Of a stretch of 64,000 nt of DNA, positions 54,865-63,762 are shown one piece after another. Both the position numbers and the translations under genes were made by a program. How positions within the stretch are numbered: position 1 is the stretch's first letter; every line of letters starts with the position of its first letter. The notes beneath the pieces were generated by a model. It was not told where the DNA came from, did not search any database, and was given only the letters and a program-made list of their open reading frames with translations. Source of the stretch: Verrucomicrobiota bacterium. Lineage in GTDB: Bacteria; Verrucomicrobiota; Verrucomicrobiia; Opitutales; Opitutaceae. The stretch covers positions 186,001-250,000 of the forward strand of contig VHCJ01000001.1 of the NCBI GenBank assembly GCA_016871755.1, written 5' to 3'.

Positions 54865-57323
54865 TTGCGGAGGGTGTAGCCGTGGCCGGACACGAGGGCG
54901 TCCTGCACGGCGGTGAAGACGCGGTTGACCTCCTCGTCGGTGAGGGTGCGGTCCTCGGCGCGGAAAACCAGCGAGAAGGCGAGGCTCTTGTGCCCGGCCG
55001 GCAGGCCCTCGCCGCGGTAGACGTCGAAGATCTCCATTGACTCCAACGCGAACGCGGTCCCGACGGCGGCGCGCGCCGCCTTGGTCATCGCCTTGCGCAC
55101 GTCGGCAGCGGGCACGGTCTCTTCGACCACCAGCGCCACGTCCCGCAGGGCGGCGGGGAAGAGCGCGAACGGACGATAACGCGAACGGGTCGCCGGCGCC
55201 GCGAGATTCGCGGGCAGGATCACGAACTCGCCGGCGTAAACGCGGCCCGTCACGTCGCGCGTCTTCAGCGACGCGACATTGAGCAGGCCGAAGGAGGCGG
55301 ACCAGCCGTGGGCGAGGTCACCGGCGGAAGCCGCATGGCCGGATTGCCAGGAGCGATCGCCCTCGGCGACCGGGCGGATCTGACGCGCGAGGTCGAGTCC
55401 CGCGAAAGAGGCCACGGCCTCGATCAGGTGGCGGGCGGCGTAGAAATCCGGCGCCGAACGACGGAGCCATGTCCGGGAATCCGGATCCTCGGCGAGGACG
55501 AAGCTCACCGCCACGCACTCGAGCAACTGGCCGTCTCGCTCGCGGAAGACGCGGCCCGCCTCAGCGAGGCGAGTGACCGAAACCCCGCGCGCGCGGTTCA
55601 GACGCAGCGTCTCGACCAACCCATCGATCAGCGTCGGCCGCAGGTGCGACTGATCCTCGACGAACGGATTGGCGAGCGCGAGACGCGGGGCCAGAGACTC
55701 GGAGGCGGTGCCTGCCACCTCGGTGGCGGAACGCAGCGTGTAGTTGACGCACTCGTGGCAGTCTTGGCCAACGAGGAACCGCAGGGCGCGCCGCTGGTAC
55801 TCGACCACCGGATCATCGTCCTCGGCCAGACCGGGGCCCGTGACGGTCGTCGCCGGAATGCGCTCGGTGCCGAAGATGCGCAGCACCTCCTCCACCAGAT
55901 CGATCGGCCGGTCGAGGTCGTCGCGCCAGCTCGGCACGCGCACCGTCCAGCGCTCGCCGCCGTCCTCGGCGCGGTCCTCGCGCACGATCCGCAGCTCCAG
56001 CGATTCAAGCGCCGAGCGCATGTCGGACGACGGAATGGTGAAGCCGAGACGCTCGTTGATGTAGGCCGGCGTGACCACGATCTCGCGCAGCCACGGTTTG
56101 TCTCCACCGACCCGATACGCCGGGCCGGCGACCTTTCCACCGGCGGTTTCGAGGATGAGAGCGACTGCGCGGCGCGACGCCTCGGCGAGACTGTGCGGAT
56201 CGACCCCGCGTTCGTAGCGGTAGGACGAATCGCTCGCGAGGCCCAGACGGCGGGACGTGGCGCGGATTCCCTGGCGACGGAAGTACGCGGCCTCCAGCAC
56301 CAGATCCGTCGTGGATTCATCGACCCCGGAGTTGCTGCCGCCCATGATGCCGGCGATGACGACGGGGCGCTGCTGGTCGGCGATGACCAGCGTCTCGGCG
56401 GACAACGCGCGTTCCTTGGTGTCGAGCGTGACGAGCGACTCGCCGGCAGCGGCGCGGCGCACGACGATTTCGGCGCCGCCCAGCTTGCGGGCATCGAAGG
56501 CGTGCAGAGGCTGACCGTACTCCAGCATCACGAAATTGCCGACATCGACGACGTTGTTGATCGGGCGCAGCCCGACGGCGGTGAGACGCTCCTGCAGCCA
56601 CGCTGGGCTGGGGCCGACGCGCACGCCGGTGATGATCGTGGCTTGGTATAGCGGACAATCCTCGGCGGCATCGACGCGCACCGAGCCGAGTAGGTCCGGA
56701 CGGGCGGGGGCTCCGGCGAAGAGCGCGCCCTCGTCGGGGACCGACGGGTAGCGCAGCGGTTCGCGGAACCAGGCCGCGAGCTCGCGGGCGATGCCGAGGT
56801 GGGAAAGGCAATCGGGGCGATTCGGCGTGATCTCGATGTCGAACACCACATCGCCGGCCGGCAGCACCTCGTTGATCGGGCGGCCGAGCTCAGGGCGATC
56901 GCTGAGGACAAGCAGACCCGAGTGATCCTCGCCCACGCCCAGTTCGCGACCGGAGCACATCATGCCATCGGAGGCATGGCCGCGGATCTTGGATTGCTTG
57001 ATGACGAAGTCGCCCGGCAGGACGGCACCCGGCAGCGCGACCGGCACGCGGTCGCCGACCTTGTAGTTCTGGGCGCCGCACACGATCGTCTTCACCCCGT
57101 GGGCGGGGCCGACATCGACGGTGCAGACGGACAGCTTGTCGGCGTTCGGATGGCGATCGCGCGTCAGCACCTCGCCGACGAAGACGGACGACAACGCCGG
57201 AGCGCCGGTGGTGTGGACCGACTCGACCTCGAAGCCGAGGAACGTGATGGCGCGGGAAATTTCGTCGGAGGAACGGCCGGCCAAATTGACGTACGACTGG
57301 AGCCAGTTGCGGGAGACTTTCAC
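54861..57323 (-). CDS. pheT: Phenylalanyl-tRNA synthetase beta subunit
   Basis: 820 residues. An EMAP-like tRNA-binding domain (ICGAQNYKVGDRVPVALPG, IKQSKIRGHASDGMMCS) is followed by the B3/B4 editing domain, B5, a catalytic-like core and the C-terminal FDX-ACB domain ending ALVSGHGYTLRK. It works as alpha2-beta2 with PheS. It follows pheS by 54 bases and overlaps gatC. Confidence 0.97.
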   Translation of the reverse strand: MKVSRNWLQSYVNLAGRSSDEISRAITFLGFEVESVHTTGAPALSSVFVGEVLTRDRHPNADKLSVCTVDVGPAHGVKTIVCGAQNYKVGDRVPVALPGAVLPGDFVIKQSKIRGHASDGMMCSGRELGVGEDHSGLLVLSDRPELGRPINEVLPAGDVVFDIEITPNRPDCLSHLGIARELAAWFREPLRYPSVPDEGALFAGAPARPDLLGSVRVDAAEDCPLYQATIITGVRVGPSPAWLQERLTAVGLRPINNVVDVGNFVMLEYGQPLHAFDARKLGGAEIVVRRAAAGESLVTLDTKERALSAETLVIADQQRPVVIAGIMGGSNSGVDESTTDLVLEAAYFRRQGIRATSRRLGLASDSSYRYERGVDPHSLAEASRRAVALILETAGGKVAGPAYRVGGDKPWLREIVVTPAYINERLGFTIPSSDMRSALESLELRIVREDRAEDGGERWTVRVPSWRDDLDRPIDLVEEVLRIFGTERIPATTVTGPGLAEDDDPVVEYQRRALRFLVGQDCHECVNYTLRSATEVAGTASESLAPRLALANPFVEDQSHLRPTLIDGLVETLRLNRARGVSVTRLAEAGRVFRERDGQLLECVAVSFVLAEDPDSRTWLRRSAPDFYAARHLIEAVASFAGLDLARQIRPVAEGDRSWQSGHAASAGDLAHGWSASFGLLNVASLKTRDVTGRVYAGEFVILPANLAAPATRSRYRPFALFPAALRDVALVVEETVPAADVRKAMTKAARAAVGTAFALESMEIFDVYRGEGLPAGHKSLAFSLVFRAEDRTLTDEEVNRVFTAVQDALVSGHGYTLRK

Positions 57324-57377
57324 GGCGGGAAGGAGGTTCGCGGAAGCGGAGCGGGGGCGGAAGGAAGCAGGACCGCG

Positions 57378-58421
57378 TCAGGCGAACTGCCGCAGGAAGC
57401 GCAGATCGTTCTGGTAGAAGTAGCGGATGTCATCGATCCCGTAGAGCAGCATGGCGAGACGCTCGAGACCCATGCCGAAGGCGTAGCCGGACCAGACCCG
57501 GGAGTCGTGACCCACCCCGTCGAGGACGATGGGGTCGACCATGCCGCAGCCACCGATCTCGATCCACTCCTTGTTCACCTTCGGCAGATGGCGGGCGCTG
57601 AGATCGACCTCGAAACTCGGTTCGGTGTAGCCGAAGTAGTGCGGACGGAAACGCGTCTTGGTGTCCTTGCCCAGCAAGGACGTGAAGATGTAATCGAGCA
57701 GTGCCTTGAGATCGCGGACGGTGACATTGCGATCGACGTAGAGACACTCCAGCTGGTGGAAATTGGCGGAGTGCGTGGCGTCGGTGGTGTCGCGGCGGTA
57801 GACGCGGCCCGGCGAGACGATGCGGATCGGCGGCGGCCCCTTGAGCAACGTGCGGATCTGGACGGACGACGTGTGCGTGCGCAGCAGATAGCGCTCGTCG
57901 GCGCGGTGCTTGGAGACATTCGCGAAGGCGGCGTCGCGCGGCAGGTAGAACGTGTCCTGGGCATCGCGGGCCGGGTGGTCGGCCGGCGTGTTGAGGGCGT
58001 CGAAGCAATAGTACTCGGTTTCGACCTCCGGGCCGTCGGCGACGGTGAAACCCACCTTGCGCAGGATGCGGCACATTTCCTCGCGCACTTGGGTGAGCGG
58101 GTGGAACGTGCCCGGGCCCGCGTCGGGCGAAGGCAAAGAGACATCGATGGCCGGGCCGACCTGGGCGGCGATCTCGCCATCGACGACCCGCTGGAGGGCG
58201 GCGTCGAGCAACGCCTGCACAAGAGCCTTGGCCTCGTTGATGCGCTTGCCCAGGGCGGGGCGCTGCTCCTTGGGCACGGAGCCCATCTGCTTCATGAGCG
58301 CGGTGAGTTCGCCATTGGGGCCGACGAGGCGCGCCTTGGCGGCCTCCAGTTCGGGGCGGGTGCGGATGGCGGCGAGATCGGCCTGCGCCTTTTCCTGCAG
58401 GGCGGAGAGAAGCGATTCCAT
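57378..58421 (-). CDS. pheS: Phenylalanyl-tRNA synthetase alpha subunit
   Basis: 347 residues. N-terminal coiled coil, then the class II core: FHPLTQVREEM, ALNTPADHPARDAQDTFYL, THTSSVQIRTL, FHQLECLYVDRN (motif 2), GGCGMVDP and GMGLERLAMLLYGIDD (motif 3). It charges tRNA-Phe. A terminator-like hairpin separates it from rplT upstream, which may act as an attenuator. Confidence 0.97.
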   Translation of the reverse strand: MESLLSALQEKAQADLAAIRTRPELEAAKARLVGPNGELTALMKQMGSVPKEQRPALGKRINEAKALVQALLDAALQRVVDGEIAAQVGPAIDVSLPSPDAGPGTFHPLTQVREEMCRILRKVGFTVADGPEVETEYYCFDALNTPADHPARDAQDTFYLPRDAAFANVSKHRADERYLLRTHTSSVQIRTLLKGPPPIRIVSPGRVYRRDTTDATHSANFHQLECLYVDRNVTVRDLKALLDYIFTSLLGKDTKTRFRPHYFGYTEPSFEVDLSARHLPKVNKEWIEIGGCGMVDPIVLDGVGHDSRVWSGYAFGMGLERLAMLLYGIDDIRYFYQNDLRFLRQFA

Positions 58422-58531
58422 GGAGACGACGGGGGAAGGAAGAGCGGAGAGGAGCGCCGACCCGGGCGAGTCCGCGTGGGACGAACCGAGCGGCGGGAAG
58501 AAGGAAGGACGACGGCGGGCGGGCGGGAAAG

Positions 58532-58565
58532 AAAAAGGACGGTGCCCCGGGGAGGGGCCCGTCCT
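58532..58565 (-). terminator. Intrinsic terminator between rplT and pheS
   Basis: On the minus strand AGGACGG plus GCCCC pair with GGGGC and CCGTCCT, followed by TTTTTC. It is a long GC stem with T tract, about 75 bases after rplT and 110 before pheS. It is either a simple stop for rpmI-rplT or part of a phe attenuator. No Phe-rich leader peptide was found. Confidence 0.7.
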
Positions 58566-58637
58566 CGTGAGACTCGACCCCGGGGTGACCGGGACCGAGA
58601 GGTGGGGCGAGCCAGCCCGGCTCGCGTTGGGGTGGAA

Positions 58638-59024
58638 TCAGGCCTTCGCCTTGGCGGCGGTGGCCTTGGCCTTCAACGCGTCCTGCGCCTGCTTGACCAA
58701 GGCGTTGAACGCGGCCTCGTCGCGGATGGCGATGTCGGACAGGACCTTGCGGTCGAGTTCGATGTTCGCGGCCTTGAGGCCCTCGACGAAGCGGCTGTAG
58801 GTGATGCCGGCGTTGCGGCAGGCCGCGTTGAGGCGGACGATCCAGAGGCCGCGGAATTCGGCCTTCTTCTTGCGGCGGTCGCGGTAAGCGTACTGCCAGG
58901 CGTGCTGGACCGCTTCCTTAGCGTAGCGGAACAGCTTCGATTTGCTGCTGTAGTAGCCCTTGGCGTACTTCAGCACTTTCTTGCGGCGGCGGCGCGAGGC
59001 CGGGGCGTTCGTTGCACGAGCCAT
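58638..59024 (-). CDS. rplT: 50S ribosomal protein L20
   Basis: 128 residues, slightly longer than usual owing to an Ala/Lys tail. ASRRRRKKVLKYAKGYYSSK, RDRRKKKAEFRGLWIVRLNA and AGITYSRFVEGLKAANIELDRKVLSDIA are L20 hallmarks. It binds 23S rRNA early in assembly and often represses its own operon by an mRNA pseudoknot. Confidence 0.97.
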   Translation of the reverse strand: MARATNAPASRRRRKKVLKYAKGYYSSKSKLFRYAKEAVQHAWQYAYRDRRKKKAEFRGLWIVRLNAACRNAGITYSRFVEGLKAANIELDRKVLSDIAIRDEAAFNALVKQAQDALKAKATAAKAKA

Positions 59025-59118
59025 GTTGGTTTTCCTTTATTTTATGTGGCCGGCGGGTCGGCTTGAATGATTCACCCGCCTGGCGCGGTGGGAGGTTGTC
59101 GGCTGGGAGCGGTGAGGC

Positions 59119-59313
59119 TTACAGACCGAACGGGAGGCAGCGCTTCAGAGGAGCGGCATGCCCCTCGGCGACGAGCTTGTCCTTCGTAGCACGACGCTTT
59201 GACTTCGTGCTCTTGGAGGCCAGGAGGTGCCGAAAGCCAGGGGTGCGCCGGATGAGCTTGCCCCGGGCGCTCAGCTTGAAGCGCTTGGCGACGGACTTTT
59301 TGGTCTTTTGCAT
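59119..59313 (-). CDS. rpmI: 50S ribosomal protein L35
   Basis: 64 residues from ATG 59313: QKTKKSVAKRFKLSARGKL, RRTPGFRHLLASKSTKSKRR. It is first gene of rpmI-rplT. The usual infC is absent upstream; instead a threonine dehydratase gene ends about 140 bases away. The leader has a small hairpin (CCCTTGGCAAGGG, 59344-59356). Confidence 0.96.
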   Translation of the reverse strand: MQKTKKSVAKRFKLSARGKLIRRTPGFRHLLASKSTKSKRRATKDKLVAEGHAAPLKRCLPFGL

Positions 59314-59456
59314 GGAGAACGGCAGAAAACAGAGGCCCCGGATTCCCTTGGCAAGGGCAAAATCCACTCCCGGCCACGCGACGCGCGGGGGAGGACGGCC
59401 TGTCGCGGGTCGTAAATCGCGTGCGCCAGCCCCTCATTTGCGCACCGGCCGCGGAC

Positions 59457-60425
59457 TCAGCCCGCCGGCAGCCACGACAGGCGGTCCAGATCCACATTCC
59501 CGCCTGAAATGATGATCCCGACCCGCCGACCCTGCAGCCGCGGTTCCCGCCCGGAGAGCAGGACGGCGAGCGGAACGGCGCAGGAAGGCTCGATGACCAG
59601 CTTGAGGACGTCCCAGGCGAGACGCATCGCGGAGACGATCTCCGCCTCCGACACCGTGGCGATCCCGGTGACGTGGCGCTGGATCAAGGCGAAGGTTCGC
59701 TCCGAAAGCGTCGCCCGGAGCCCGTCGGCGATCGTGAAGCCGTTCCCCTGATCGATGAGATGGCCGGCGCGGAAGGAACGAGCCGCATCGTCGGCGGCAG
59801 CCGGCTCGGCCCCGAAGACCGCGATGCCGGTGCCCATCCCGGCGGCGGCCAGCGCGGTCCCGGAAAGCAAGCCCCCGCCGCTGACGGGAGCCAGGACAGC
59901 GTCGAGCCGACCGACCTCCTCCATCAATTCCAGCGCGGCCGTGCCCTGACCGGCGATCACCCGGACGTCGTCGAAGGGGTGCACCAGCGTACCGCCCCGC
60001 TCCTGCAGGAGCGCCGACGCCCGCGCCTCCCGCGCGGCGAGGGTGGGCTCGCAGACATGAATCGTGGCCCCGTAGCGCTCGATCGCCGCACGCTTGATCG
60101 CCACGGTGCCCTCGGGGATGACGATGTCGGCGCGCACTCCCCGCTCGCGGGCGGCAAGGGCGACGGCGGCACCATGATTGCCGGAGGAGTGGGTAACGAT
60201 CCCGGCCCGGGCGGCTTCATCGGGCAGCGAGAACACGGCGTTGAAAGCGCCGCGAGCCTTGAAAGCACCTGCCCGCTGAAAGTTCTCGCACTTGAACCAG
60301 AACTCACCCCCGCAAAGGCGGTCGAACGTCGACGAACGCAGCACCGGGGTGCGGTGCACCCTCCCGCGCAACCGCGCGGCGGCCTCCTGCACATCGGCAA
60401 ACGTGGGAGAGGACGGAAGGGACAT
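59457..60425 (-). CDS. Threonine/serine dehydratase-like PLP enzyme
   Basis: 322 residues from ATG 60425. PLP-binding Lys in ENFQRAGAFKARGAFNAV, SSGNHGAAVALAARERG, the phosphate loop PVSGGGLLSGTALAA and a C-terminal SGGNVDLDRL. This is the catabolic threonine dehydratase/serine racemase type, without the ACT regulatory domain of biosynthetic IlvA. It makes 2-oxobutyrate or pyruvate plus ammonia, or racemises serine. Confidence 0.9.
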   Translation of the reverse strand: MSLPSSPTFADVQEAAARLRGRVHRTPVLRSSTFDRLCGGEFWFKCENFQRAGAFKARGAFNAVFSLPDEAARAGIVTHSSGNHGAAVALAARERGVRADIVIPEGTVAIKRAAIERYGATIHVCEPTLAAREARASALLQERGGTLVHPFDDVRVIAGQGTAALELMEEVGRLDAVLAPVSGGGLLSGTALAAAGMGTGIAVFGAEPAAADDAARSFRAGHLIDQGNGFTIADGLRATLSERTFALIQRHVTGIATVSEAEIVSAMRLAWDVLKLVIEPSCAVPLAVLLSGREPRLQGRRVGIIISGGNVDLDRLSWLPAG

Positions 60426-60625
60426 CGGACCAGCCTCGAGTGGAGCGGGCGGAAAGACCAGCGCAGACCGAGGCCTGACACCCGGACACACCGGCCCGCT
60501 GGGAACGGGGAGCGGCGACGACCTCCTGCAGGCCAGCATCGGGCGGCGGCGACTTCATGCGGTTGCGACCCCAAGCGCCCCGCTCAGCCGCGCCCGCGGG
60601 GAGCATCCTGCCCAACGAAATCCTG

Positions 60626-60654
60626 TTGACACCCCGGCCCACTTTATGACTTTT
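60626..60654 (+). promoter_or_regulatory. Candidate promoter for tRNA-Lys
   Basis: A perfect TTGACA at 60626-60631, 41 bases before the tRNA. The -10 is poor (ACTTTT at 17-base spacing; TATGAC is present but too close). The -35 match is the main evidence. Confidence 0.35.
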
Positions 60655-60671
60655 CGCCCCTCCGCTTCGCT

Positions 60672-60746
60672 GGCTTCCTAGCTCAATGGTAGAGCAGCTG
60701 ACTCTTAATCAGTTGGTTCGGGGTTCGAGTCCCCGGGGAGCCACCA
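60672..60746 (+). tRNA. tRNA-Lys (CTT)
   Basis: Full cloverleaf: acceptor GGCTTCC/GGGAGCC with one G-T pair, D arm GCTC-GAGC, anticodon loop CTCTTAA giving CTT, T arm CGGGG-TTCGAGT-CCCCG, encoded CCA. It is first of three clustered tRNA genes. Confidence 0.95.
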
Positions 60747-60835
60747 AGCGCCTCTCTTCCCTCGCCTCCCCAGGCCGTTCTTTTCATTAACTCTTGGCTG
60801 TCCGCAGGTTACGGTGACTTTTCCGTACCCCTTTT

Positions 60836-60910
60836 GCCGGCGTAGCTCAATGGCAGAGCACCTGTTTTGTAAACAGGTGGTTGCAGGTTCAACTCCCGTC
60901 GCCGGCTCCA
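60836..60910 (+). tRNA. tRNA-Thr (TGT)
   Basis: Acceptor GCCGGCG/CGCCGGC, D arm GCTC-GAGC, anticodon loop TTTGTAA giving TGT, encoded CCA. The T stem GCAGG/CCCGT holds an A-C mismatch and a G-T pair, unusual but tolerable. Confidence 0.92.
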
Positions 60911-60973
60911 CCTTCGACAGAGACTTCTTTCCGCCCGCCCGCTCCCGCAACCCGGACGCCCCTCTCTTTCCAC

Positions 60974-61047
60974 TGCCTGGTGGTGTAATGGTAGCACAGC
61001 AGATTCTGACTCTGCTTGTCTAGGTTCGAGTCCTAGCCGGGCAGCCA
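60974..61047 (+). tRNA. tRNA-Gln (CTG)
   Basis: Acceptor TGCCTGG/CCGGGCA (one T-G pair), anticodon arm GCAGA-TTCTGAC-TCTGC giving CTG, T arm CTAGG-TTCGAGT-CCTAG, encoded CCA. The weak first pair T-A is typical of tRNA-Gln. Confidence 0.95.
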
Positions 61048-61115
61048 GCGTGACCCAAACGTTTCGGATTACGCGGATAGGGAGGTCAAAGAACCGTTGA
61101 CAGGGCGAACGGTGC

Positions 61116-61145
61116 GGCGCGTTAGTCGACTTTTGCGCCTTTTTT
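61116..61145 (+). terminator. Weak terminator after the tRNA cluster
   Basis: GGCGC and GCGCC with a 14-base loop, followed by six T. It lies 68 bases after tRNA-Gln. A TTGACA at 61097-61102 just before it may be a promoter -35. The whole gap 61048-61425 (378 bases) has no gene; its right half presumably carries the exbB promoter and leader. Confidence 0.4.
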
Positions 61146-61425
61146 CATTGATTTTCAGACTTTCTGGCTCCTCTTCGACTACCCCACCCACCCCGTAGCC
61201 AGAACCACTCCAGCAGACTTGAAGTTGAACCCCGCAACTGAACTAATAGCCTCTTCTTGTTCGTTCCTTTTGCTTTCCTTTGGCCCCGGGCCTGCTCATC
61301 AGGGCGATGCTCTGACGAGTTTTGAGCGAAACGCCCCGCCCACCGTCAAAACCCCACCCACCGTCTCTTTCCTCCCTTAGTTTCAGTCTCATCCCCCCTT
61401 CCTTCACCCGACCTCTGAAAAAATC

Positions 61426-62082
61426 ATGACTACGACCAGCCTCACGTTCGCGTTCCTCATGGGCCAGACTCCGATGGAGCTCTTCAAGCATGGAGGGTAC
61501 ATCATGTGGCCGATCATCATCGTCTCATTCCTCTGTCTCACCGTCGCGGTTGAACGCGTCATCTTCGCGATCCGCGAGGCGGCTACGCGGGAGCGCGAAG
61601 TGGTGGAAAAGATGCTGGAGAAGGTCGAAGCCCGCGACATCGACGGTGCGGTGGCTCTCGGTCGCAAGAGCAAGGACTATGTAGCCCGCATTCTCGTATA
61701 CGCCCTCACGCACAAGGAGTACTCGATGCACAACGCCTTCGTGCGGGCCTCGAATCAGGAACTCACGCGCTTTCAGCAGGGCATGTCGACCTTGGATACC
61801 TGCATCACGGCGGCGCCCCTCCTCGGTCTGCTCGGTACCGTGACGGGCATGATGAACACCTTCGGAGCTCTCTCCGGAGGTGACATCGCCGCCGCCGCCG
61901 GCCAGATCACGGGCGGTGTGGCTGAGGCGCTGATCGCGACCGCAGCCGGCCTTGCCATCGCCATTCTCGGCCTGCTGCCGTACAACTTCATCAACTCGAA
62001 GATCGAAGACGCGAAGCACGACATCTCGGATGCTTCCAACGCGATCGAGCTGATCATCAAGAAGTCCGAGGCTACGGTCTAA
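61426..62082 (+). CDS. exbB: ExbB/TolQ/MotA-family proton channel
   Basis: 218 residues with three membrane helices: YIMWPIIIVSFLCLTVAVERV, TCITAAPLLGLLGTVTGMMNTF and EALIATAAGLAIAILGLLPYNFI. The LLGLLGTVTGM motif is the family hallmark. With ExbD it converts proton motive force to drive TonB. It is first in a five-gene operon with two ExbD genes, TonB and a further exported protein. Confidence 0.95.
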   Translation: MTTTSLTFAFLMGQTPMELFKHGGYIMWPIIIVSFLCLTVAVERVIFAIREAATREREVVEKMLEKVEARDIDGAVALGRKSKDYVARILVYALTHKEYSMHNAFVRASNQELTRFQQGMSTLDTCITAAPLLGLLGTVTGMMNTFGALSGGDIAAAAGQITGGVAEALIATAAGLAIAILGLLPYNFINSKIEDAKHDISDASNAIELIIKKSEATV

Positions 62083-62146
62083 CCGAAGCCCTCCGGCCGG
62101 GGGGATCCCCCGCCCGACTCTGCAACCCTCCTCTCCTCGGACTTCC

Positions 62147-62578
62147 ATGGCAGGCTCCTCTTCCGGCGGTGGCGGCTCAAGCGGTTCCAAGAAGGCGCGC
62201 ATTGAGATCATTCCTCTCATTGACGTCATCTTCTTCCTGCTGGCTACCTTCGTTCTCTTCACGCTCTCGCTGAACAAGTCCGGCGGACTCCCGGTGAGCC
62301 TTCCCAGCACGTCGACGAGCGAGCCCCGCGATCCGTCGGGCGTAACGATCACCGTCACCCAGGAAGGCACGATCGCTTGGGACAAGGACCCCATCACCCT
62401 CGACGAATTCCTCGTCCGGCTGCAGGCGTACAAGCAGGCGATGGGACCGGATGCCCGAATTCTCATCAACGGTGACGAGAATGCGTTCTTCAGTCAGGCG
62501 CGTTATGTCTTCGACGAAGTCCGAAAGGCCGGTATCCAGAAAGTCCTCATTGAGACTCGGATGCGGCCCGCCCAGTAG
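62147..62578 (+). CDS. exbD: ExbD/TolR-family protein, copy 1
   Basis: 143 residues. A Gly/Ser-rich start leads to KKARIEIIPLIDVIFFLLATFV with the proton-carrying Asp (PLIDVIFFLL), then a periplasmic domain (ITVTQEGTIAWDKDPITL, DARILINGDENAF). It pairs with ExbB. The next gene is a paralogue with a nearly identical membrane part. Confidence 0.94.
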   Translation: MAGSSSGGGGSSGSKKARIEIIPLIDVIFFLLATFVLFTLSLNKSGGLPVSLPSTSTSEPRDPSGVTITVTQEGTIAWDKDPITLDEFLVRLQAYKQAMGPDARILINGDENAFFSQARYVFDEVRKAGIQKVLIETRMRPAQ

Positions 62579-62631
62579 AGACCCAAGTCCGCTGAACCCA
62601 TCACCCGGCCAGCCCGCTGGAAACCAACACC

Positions 62632-63066
62632 ATGTCCGGAGCTCCCTCCCCGTCTGGCTCAAGTGCCAAGAAGGCCCGCATCGAGATCATTCCTCTGATC
62701 GATGTGATCTTCTTCCTTCTCGCCACGTTCGTCCTCTTTACGCTTTCGCTGAACAAGATTCAGTCCCTGCCCGTCAACCTTCCTGTCGCCGCTCCGCCGT
62801 CCGCCAATCCGCCGGACACCGATGACAACGTCACCCTGCAGGTTTCCGACGGGGGCACGCTCTTCTGGAACAAGGAGCTTATTGGCATGAACGAGGTGGG
62901 ACCTCGCTTGGCCAACTACGCCACGAGTGTGGCGGTCCCGCGGGTGCTGATCGCCTCCGACGACCGTGCTAAGTACGGTGCCACCATTCAGGTCCTTGAT
63001 GAAGTCCGTAAGGCCGGCATCAAGCAGGTCTCTGTGGAGACCATTTGGCGAGCCACCGGCAAGTAA
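62632..63066 (+). CDS. exbD: ExbD/TolR-family protein, copy 2
   Basis: 144 residues. The membrane segment is the same as copy 1, with KKARIEIIPLIDVIFFLLAT. The periplasmic half differs (VTLQVSDGGTLFWNKELIG, PRVLIASDDRAKYGATIQVL). Two ExbD proteins in one operon may form a mixed dimer in the ExbB pentamer. Confidence 0.94.
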   Translation: MSGAPSPSGSSAKKARIEIIPLIDVIFFLLATFVLFTLSLNKIQSLPVNLPVAAPPSANPPDTDDNVTLQVSDGGTLFWNKELIGMNEVGPRLANYATSVAVPRVLIASDDRAKYGATIQVLDEVRKAGIKQVSVETIWRATGK

Positions 63067-63084
63067 CCCGAACCTACTCCCGAC

Positions 63085-63753
63085 ATGCATCGCGATCTGA
63101 TCATCGGTCTGCTGCTCTCCGGTATTCTTCACGGCGGTTTCCTGTTCGGCGAACAACTGTTCCCAAAAAACAAGGCCGTGACCAAGAAGGTGGTCGAGGA
63201 AGACGCCACCATCGAACTCATGCAGATGCCGCCACCCGAGCCTGAAGAGATTGAGGTGACGGAGACGGACGAACCACCGGAGGAGGTCGTTGAGCTGGTG
63301 CCCCCGATGGCCGCCGACGTGCCCTCTCAGGTCACGATCGAGTCCTTTGTCCAGAAGCTCCAGCCCCCGCCCCCTCCGGGCCTGAACCGCCCCACCGGCG
63401 TGATTTCGATCCCGACCGGTCGCCCGAACACCGGCAATATCGGCAAGGGCATGAAGGACCTCTTCGATCTGGCGAACCTCGACCAGATTCCGTCCCCCCG
63501 TTTCCAAGCCAAGCCCGTCTACCCGTTTGAGATGCGGCGTGCCGGCATCACCGGCGACGTGCTGGTGGGCTTCATCGTTGATTCGAATGGTGACGTCCGC
63601 GAGGCCTATGCGATCCGCTCCACGCAGCGTGAATTCGAGGCGGCCGCCGTGCAGGCGGTGTCTAAGTGGAAGTTCCGCCCCGGCAAGAAGGGCGGCCGCA
63701 ACGTCAATACGAAGATGCAGGTCCCGATCGTGTTCAGCATCACCGAGGAATAA
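63085..63753 (+). CDS. tonB: TonB-family energy transducer
   Basis: 222 residues. N-terminal membrane anchor (LIIGLLLSGILHGGFLFG), a Pro/Glu-rich rod (MPPPEPEEIEVTETDEPPEE), then the C-terminal TonB domain: PVYPFEMRRAGITGDVLVGF, VREAYAIRSTQREFEAAAVQ, KWKFRPGKKGG. It transfers ExbBD energy to outer-membrane receptors. Confidence 0.94.
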   Translation: MHRDLIIGLLLSGILHGGFLFGEQLFPKNKAVTKKVVEEDATIELMQMPPPEPEEIEVTETDEPPEEVVELVPPMAADVPSQVTIESFVQKLQPPPPPGLNRPTGVISIPTGRPNTGNIGKGMKDLFDLANLDQIPSPRFQAKPVYPFEMRRAGITGDVLVGFIVDSNGDVREAYAIRSTQREFEAAAVQAVSKWKFRPGKKGGRNVNTKMQVPIVFSITEE

Positions 63754-63762
63754 GCCTCCCCC

